DNA of 37,161 nucleotides from an uncultured Planctomycetia bacterium (lineage in GTDB: Bacteria; Planctomycetota; UBA1135; GCA-002686595), in contig CALFYL010000248.1 of NCBI GenBank assembly GCA_937952135.1, positions 1 to 37,161 of the forward strand, read 5' to 3'. Of the stretch, positions 35,169 to 37,161 are shown one piece after another. The notes beneath the pieces are model-generated. The model searched no databases. It was not told the origin of the DNA and saw nothing but the letters and a program-made list of their open reading frames with translations. How positions within the stretch are numbered: position 1 is the stretch's first letter; every line of letters starts with the position of its first letter. A program made the position numbers and the translations under genes.

Positions 35169-36217
35169 CCGCGGCGGTTGCGGCGGCGCCGCAGCGCTTC
35201 GAGTTCGTGCAGGCGGTGCGCCTGCTCGAGCTCGCGCTGTCGGAGCTCGACGCGATCCGCGGCCGCGAGCCGCGCCGCCCCGTGGGCTTGGACCACGCGC
35301 CGGCGCGCGAGGCCGTGCGCCTCAAAGCTGCGGCGACGCTCGCGCATCCGGGGACGGCGCTGCGCGATCCGCGGCGTTCGAAGGAAGCGGCGCTCGACGG
35401 CGGCGCGGTCGAGCTGCAGGCGCAGTTCTTCGGGCTCGTCGGTGCGGCCGGGGCGCTTCCGATGCACTACACCGAGCTCGTCTTGCGCCGCGAACAGCTC
35501 AAGGACTCCTCGCTGCGCGACTTCCTCGACCTGTTCCACCACCGCGCGCTGTCGCTGTTCTATCGAGCGTCGCGAAAGTACGCGCTCGGGCTCGCCTACG
35601 AGCACGCCCACCACTTCAGCGACGGTCCCGACGACTTTTCGGCAGCGCTGCAAAGCCTCGCCGGGCTTTCACCGACACACCGCGCCCAGGGCCTCGCCGA
35701 AGGCGCGCGTCTGCAATTCGCCGGCCTGTTCAGCGATCGACGCCGCGGCCAGCTCTCGCTCGAGGGCCTGTTGAGCGAGGTGCTCGGCGCGCCGGTGGAA
35801 GTGCGCCAATTCGTCGGACAGTGGCTGCATTTGGACCCGCACGAGTGCTCGCGCCTGCACGCCCAGCCGCTCGGCGACGGCGCGGCGCAGCGGCTCGGCG
35901 CCGGCGTGGTGCTCGGCACGCGCGTCTGGGACGTGGTTTCGCGCTTGGCGATCCGAGTCGGACCCCTCGACCGGGCGACACTGCGTTCGCTCCGACCCGA
36001 CGGGCGGCTGCTGGGCCAACTCGCGCGGCTCGTGCGCGACTTCGTCGACGCGCGCTGCGACGCGGTGCTCGAGTGCACGGTGCGCCCCGACGAGGTCGCA
36101 CCGCTGCGCTTGGGCGCAAGCGGACCCGACGCCTCCCGGCTCGGCTGGGACAGTTGGGTGCTCGCGCGCGCCGCGACCGAGCCCGTCCGCGTCCCCCTGC
36201 CCCTCGATCGCGTCTGA
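35132..36217 (+). CDS. tssG: T6SS baseplate subunit TssG (ImpH/VasB)
   Basis: A 361-residue TssG. ATG 35132 is chosen because it gives the expected N-terminus shortly before the motif RFEFVQAVRLLEL; it overlaps tssF by 37 bp. Diagnostic blocks are VELQAQFFGLVGAAGALPMHYTEL, DFLDLFHHRALSLFYRA (conserved LDxFxHRxxSLFYRA), and LEGLLSEVLGAPVEVRQFVGQWL with LGAGVVLGTRVWD near the C-terminus. It binds TssF and TssE in the wedge. It is separated from clpV by a 104-bp C-rich spacer with a weak 6-bp hairpin (GGACGG/CCGTCC). Confidence 0.94.
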   Translation: MEAARGQPATRLAAAVAAAPQRFEFVQAVRLLELALSELDAIRGREPRRPVGLDHAPAREAVRLKAAATLAHPGTALRDPRRSKEAALDGGAVELQAQFFGLVGAAGALPMHYTELVLRREQLKDSSLRDFLDLFHHRALSLFYRASRKYALGLAYEHAHHFSDGPDDFSAALQSLAGLSPTHRAQGLAEGARLQFAGLFSDRRRGQLSLEGLLSEVLGAPVEVRQFVGQWLHLDPHECSRLHAQPLGDGAAQRLGAGVVLGTRVWDVVSRLAIRVGPLDRATLRSLRPDGRLLGQLARLVRDFVDARCDAVLECTVRPDEVAPLRLGASGPDASRLGWDSWVLARAATEPVRVPLPLDRV

Positions 36218-36321
36218 CCCCCGCCCGCGCACCGTCCCCGCCCAACTTCTCAGCGGACGGCTCGCAACGAACCGTCCAGCCCCTCCCCACCGGCCCGCGC
36301 CCCCGACCCGTCCCCCCCCCG

Positions 36322-37161
36322 ATGGCCAACGTCAACCTCAAGTCCCTCATCGGCCGCCTCGACGACACCTGCCGCAAGACGCTCGAGTCCGCCGCGGGGT
36401 TGTGCCTGTCGCGCACGCACTACAACGTCGAGATCGAGCACTGGCTCGCGAAGCTGCTCGAGGCGCCGAACGCCGACTTCGCGCTGATCCTCAAGCGCTT
36501 CGAGATCGACCCGGCGCGCATGCAGGCGGACATCACGCGCGCCATCGACCGCTTCAAGACCGGCAACTCGCGCCCGCCCGCGCTCGCGCCCAGCGTCGTC
36601 GACCTCGCGCGCGAAGGCTGGTTGATCGCGTCGCTCGAGTTCGGCGCGTCGGCGGCGCGCAGCGGCCATCTGCTCATCGCGCTGCTGAGCGAAGAGACGC
36701 TCGCGCGGCAGGCCTACGAGATCTCCTCGCAGTTCGAGCGCATCTCCGAGGAGTCGCTGCGCCGCGAGCTGGCGAAGATCGTCGAGAAGTCGAGCGAGAA
36801 CGCCGAAGTGGCGGCGCTCGGTTCGAGTTCGGGTGCGGGCGCGGGCGGCGGCGCGGCGGGCGCGCCCGGCGGCGCCGCGAAGGGCACGGGAGCGCTCGAT
36901 CAGTTCACGATCGACCTCACGGCGCGCGCGAAGAACGGCGAGCTCGATCCGGTGCTCGGCCGCGAGACCGAGATCCGCCAGGTGATCGACATCCTGCTGC
37001 GCCGGCGCCAGAACAACCCGATCCTCACGGGCGAGCCCGGCGTCGGAAAGACGGCCGTCGCCGAGGGCTTCGCGCTGAAGGTCGTCGCGGGCGAAGTGCC
37101 GCCGGCCCTGCGCAACGTGTCGGTCCGCTCGCTCGACCTGCAGCTCCTGCAAGCGGGCGCG
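36322..37161 (+). CDS. tssH: T6SS ATPase TssH/ClpV (3' truncated by window end)
   Basis: The first 280 residues of ClpV; the frame is open at the right edge. MANVNLKSLIGRLDDTCRKTLESAAGLC is the ClpV N-domain start (ClpB starts differently), followed by HYNVEIEHWLAKLL and GHLLIALLSE. A Gly/Ala/Ser linker (about 165-190) separates it from AAA+ domain 1, which opens with LDPVLGRETEIRQVIDILLRRRQNNPIL and Walker A GEPGVGKT (238-245, K243 [of GVGKT]). ClpV binds contracted sheath and disassembles it for reuse. ATG 36322 follows a run of ten C residues and a G, with no Shine-Dalgarno. The full protein should be about 870-900 residues. Confidence 0.95.
   Translation, partial: MANVNLKSLIGRLDDTCRKTLESAAGLCLSRTHYNVEIEHWLAKLLEAPNADFALILKRFEIDPARMQADITRAIDRFKTGNSRPPALAPSVVDLAREGWLIASLEFGASAARSGHLLIALLSEETLARQAYEISSQFERISEESLRRELAKIVEKSSENAEVAALGSSSGAGAGGGAAGAPGGAAKGTGALDQFTIDLTARAKNGELDPVLGRETEIRQVIDILLRRRQNNPILTGEPGVGKTAVAEGFALKVVAGEVPPALRNVSVRSLDLQLLQAGA

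Overview
The window is about 70% G+C, densely coded, and built around a type VI secretion system (T6SS) gene cluster that runs off the right edge. The gene mix (RedB-like thioredoxin, long FHA and Ser/Thr kinase proteins, CarboxypepD_reg-type exported protein, hybrid histidine kinase, many non-Shine-Dalgarno starts) fits a high-GC Planctomycetota or Myxococcota-like bacterium. That assignment is inference from style; no rRNA or tRNA gene is visible.

Layout. (1) 1-5824, plus strand: the end of a CPXCG zinc-ribbon protein, a DUF3788 protein, a small membrane protein, a tandem universal stress protein, a membrane-anchored RedB-like thioredoxin, and a hybrid histidine kinase translationally coupled to it. 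(2) 5834-11065, minus strand: a MmcQ/YjbR protein, two lipoproteins and a transmembrane Ser/Thr kinase. (3) 11413-13041, plus strand: an FHA protein divergent from the kinase; together they look like the PpkA/Fha phospho-switch that controls many T6SSs. (4) 13244-17826, minus strand: a radical SAM/SPASM maturase, an Asp-x-Asp-Cys repeat protein with a twin-arginine-like signal, and a large exported protein with carboxypeptidase-regulatory-like repeats. (5) 18539-37161, plus strand: lipoprotein (TssJ position), tssK, tssL, tssM, tagF, tssA, tssB, tssC, a second tssC-type gene, tagJ, tssE, tssF, tssG and the 5' part of tssH/clpV. Hcp, VgrG, PAAR, effectors and a PppA phosphatase are not in the window.

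How it fits together. TssJLM would form the envelope complex, TssAEFGK the baseplate, TssBC (perhaps with the second TssC) the contractile sheath, TssH would recycle the sheath with TagJ as adaptor, and TagF with kinase and FHA protein would set post-translational activity.

The most interesting locus is region 4. A QhpD/PapB/SCIFF-like maturase sits directly upstream of a 171-residue protein carrying one DPYC and six DxDC motifs behind a Tat-like signal. It looks like an exported, radical-SAM cross-linked peptide system (ranthipeptide or QhpC-like) that I cannot match to a named family. It lies between the T6SS regulators and the T6SS structural genes.

Several inter-cistronic hairpins and short tandem repeats in gaps are also recorded, notably a 16-bp-stem hairpin between the two tssC genes and a 13-bp triple repeat abutting the tssA start.
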